The notes beneath the pieces were generated by a model, which saw nothing but the letters and a program-made list of their open reading frames with translations, searched no databases and had not been told where the DNA came from. Made by a program: the position numbers and the translations under genes. From Dechloromonas sp. (lineage in GTDB: Bacteria > Pseudomonadota > Gammaproteobacteria > Burkholderiales > Rhodocyclaceae): DNA of 6,245 nt. Location: assembly GCA_017302355.1 (NCBI GenBank), contig JAFLDQ010000185.1, positions 1 to 6,245 on the forward strand, in the 5' to 3' direction. Shown here in pieces: positions 5,608 through 6,245 of the stretch. How positions within the stretch are numbered: position 1 is the stretch's first letter; every line of letters starts with the position of its first letter.

Positions 5608-6245
5608 ATGGCCGACATTCTTTGCCTCAAGGGCGACGCCGCCTTTTCCGCCTTCCGTCTCCAACGCCTGACCAATCGCCTGACGGCGGCGGTGCCGGAC
5701 ATCGAAGGAGCAGGCGCCGACTATTGGCACGTCGTGGCGCAGAAGCGCGCCCTGAATGCCGGCGAGCGCGCCAGGCTGGCGACGCTGCTCGAAGAGAAGC
5801 CGGCCGGCTTTGATGCCGGCGAACTGTTCCTGGTCGCGCCGCGCATCGGCACCATTTCACCGTGGTCGTCGAAGGCCACCGACATCGCTTTCAACTGCGA
5901 CTTGGAGCCGGCCATCGAGCGCATCGAGCGCGTCATCGCCTTCCACGTGGTTTTGAAGCAAAACCGGGCGTTGACCGCAGCAGAGAGGAAAACCGTCGCC
6001 GGCCTGCTGCACGACCGGATGACCGAATCGGTGCTCGCCGGTTTCGCGGAAGCCGGCGAGCTGTTCCGCCATTTCGCGCCCAAGCCGTTGGCCACGGTCG
6101 ACCTGCAAAAAGGGGGGAAAAGCGCGCTGGTCGACGCCAACGGCTCGCTCGGCCTGGCGCTCTCGGACGACGAAATCGACTACCTGCTCGACATCTTCAC
6201 CAAGGCCGGCCGCAACCCGACCGACGTCGAGCTGATGATGTTCGC
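5608..6245 (+). CDS. purL: Phosphoribosylformylglycinamidine synthase PurL, N-terminal part (cut by window end)
   Basis: This is the start of the large single-chain PurL of proteobacteria, which converts FGAR, glutamine and ATP to FGAM in step four of purine synthesis in the cytosol. Only 212 complete codons of a protein that is normally about 1,300 residues are inside the window. The visible part is the N-terminal PurS-like domain and linker. It follows E. coli PurL closely: the start [21 protein letters not shown] aligns with [37 protein letters not shown] (residues 78-95) is nearly identical, and [10 protein letters not shown] and [27 protein letters not shown] complete the match. The synthetase and glutaminase domains lie beyond the window. 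The ATG at 5608 matches the family start. The gene is divergent from the HD-GYP gene and has its own -10 box. I see no defect in the part present. Confidence 0.98.
   Translation, partial: MADILCLKGDAAFSAFRLQRLTNRLTAAVPDIEGAGADYWHVVAQKRALNAGERARLATLLEEKPAGFDAGELFLVAPRIGTISPWSSKATDIAFNCDLEPAIERIERVIAFHVVLKQNRALTAAERKTVAGLLHDRMTESVLAGFAEAGELFRHFAPKPLATVDLQKGGKSALVDANGSLGLALSDDEIDYLLDIFTKAGRNPTDVELMMF

Noticed and set aside
4680..5813. Plus-strand open frame of 377 codons running into purL in another frame
   Set aside because: It overlaps the HD-GYP gene in antisense and the purL start in a different frame; its sequence has no family features.

Overview
The window reads as a GC-rich chromosomal segment of a betaproteobacterium, probably of the Rhodocyclaceae/Nitrosomonadales type. 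This is inferred from the high GC content, a PurL N-terminus very close to the proteobacterial enzyme, a CARF protein of the family named after Nitrosomonas europaea NE0113, and a DnaQ-exonuclease/GIY-YIG fusion of a kind common in betaproteobacteria. No rRNA, tRNA, transposase or CRISPR array is visible.

Layout. Positions 27-2701 (minus strand) hold a compact four-gene CRISPR operon, in transcription order cas2 (2701-2414), cas1 (2399-1440), a second and different cas2 (1443-1129), and a CARF-domain gene of the NE0113 (Csm6/Csx1-like) family (1121-27). Gaps are 14 nt, a 4-nt ATGA overlap, and 7 nt. Positions 2702-2807 are a short, very GC-rich intergenic stretch. Positions 2808-4175 (minus) encode a three-part nuclease: a DEDDh exonuclease, a GIY-YIG domain and a UvrC-like four-cysteine motif. 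Nine nucleotides upstream of it lies a tandem HD/HD-GYP phosphohydrolase gene (4185-5405, minus). A divergent intergenic region of about 200 bp (5406-5607) follows, with a TATAAT -10 box for purL. The window ends inside purL (5608 onward, plus), of which the first 212 codons are present.

How the genes may work together. Cas1 and Cas2 form the spacer integrase. The CARF protein should bind, and perhaps degrade or respond to, a cyclic oligoadenylate made by a type III effector. No Cas10/Cmr/Csm gene and no array lie inside the window; they may lie to the left of position 1 or elsewhere in the genome. The exonuclease/GIY-YIG gene and the HD-GYP gene look like a separate two-gene transcription unit upstream of the cas operon on the same strand. 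An exonuclease next to an adaptation module raises the possibility of prespacer trimming, but this is only a hypothesis. purL is a housekeeping purine-synthesis gene and marks the ordinary chromosomal edge.

The most notable points are the cas2-cas1-cas2 arrangement with two strongly diverged Cas2 proteins, and a 15-nt identical, nearly fully palindromic sequence sitting at both ends of the cas operon (10-24 and 2740-2754).
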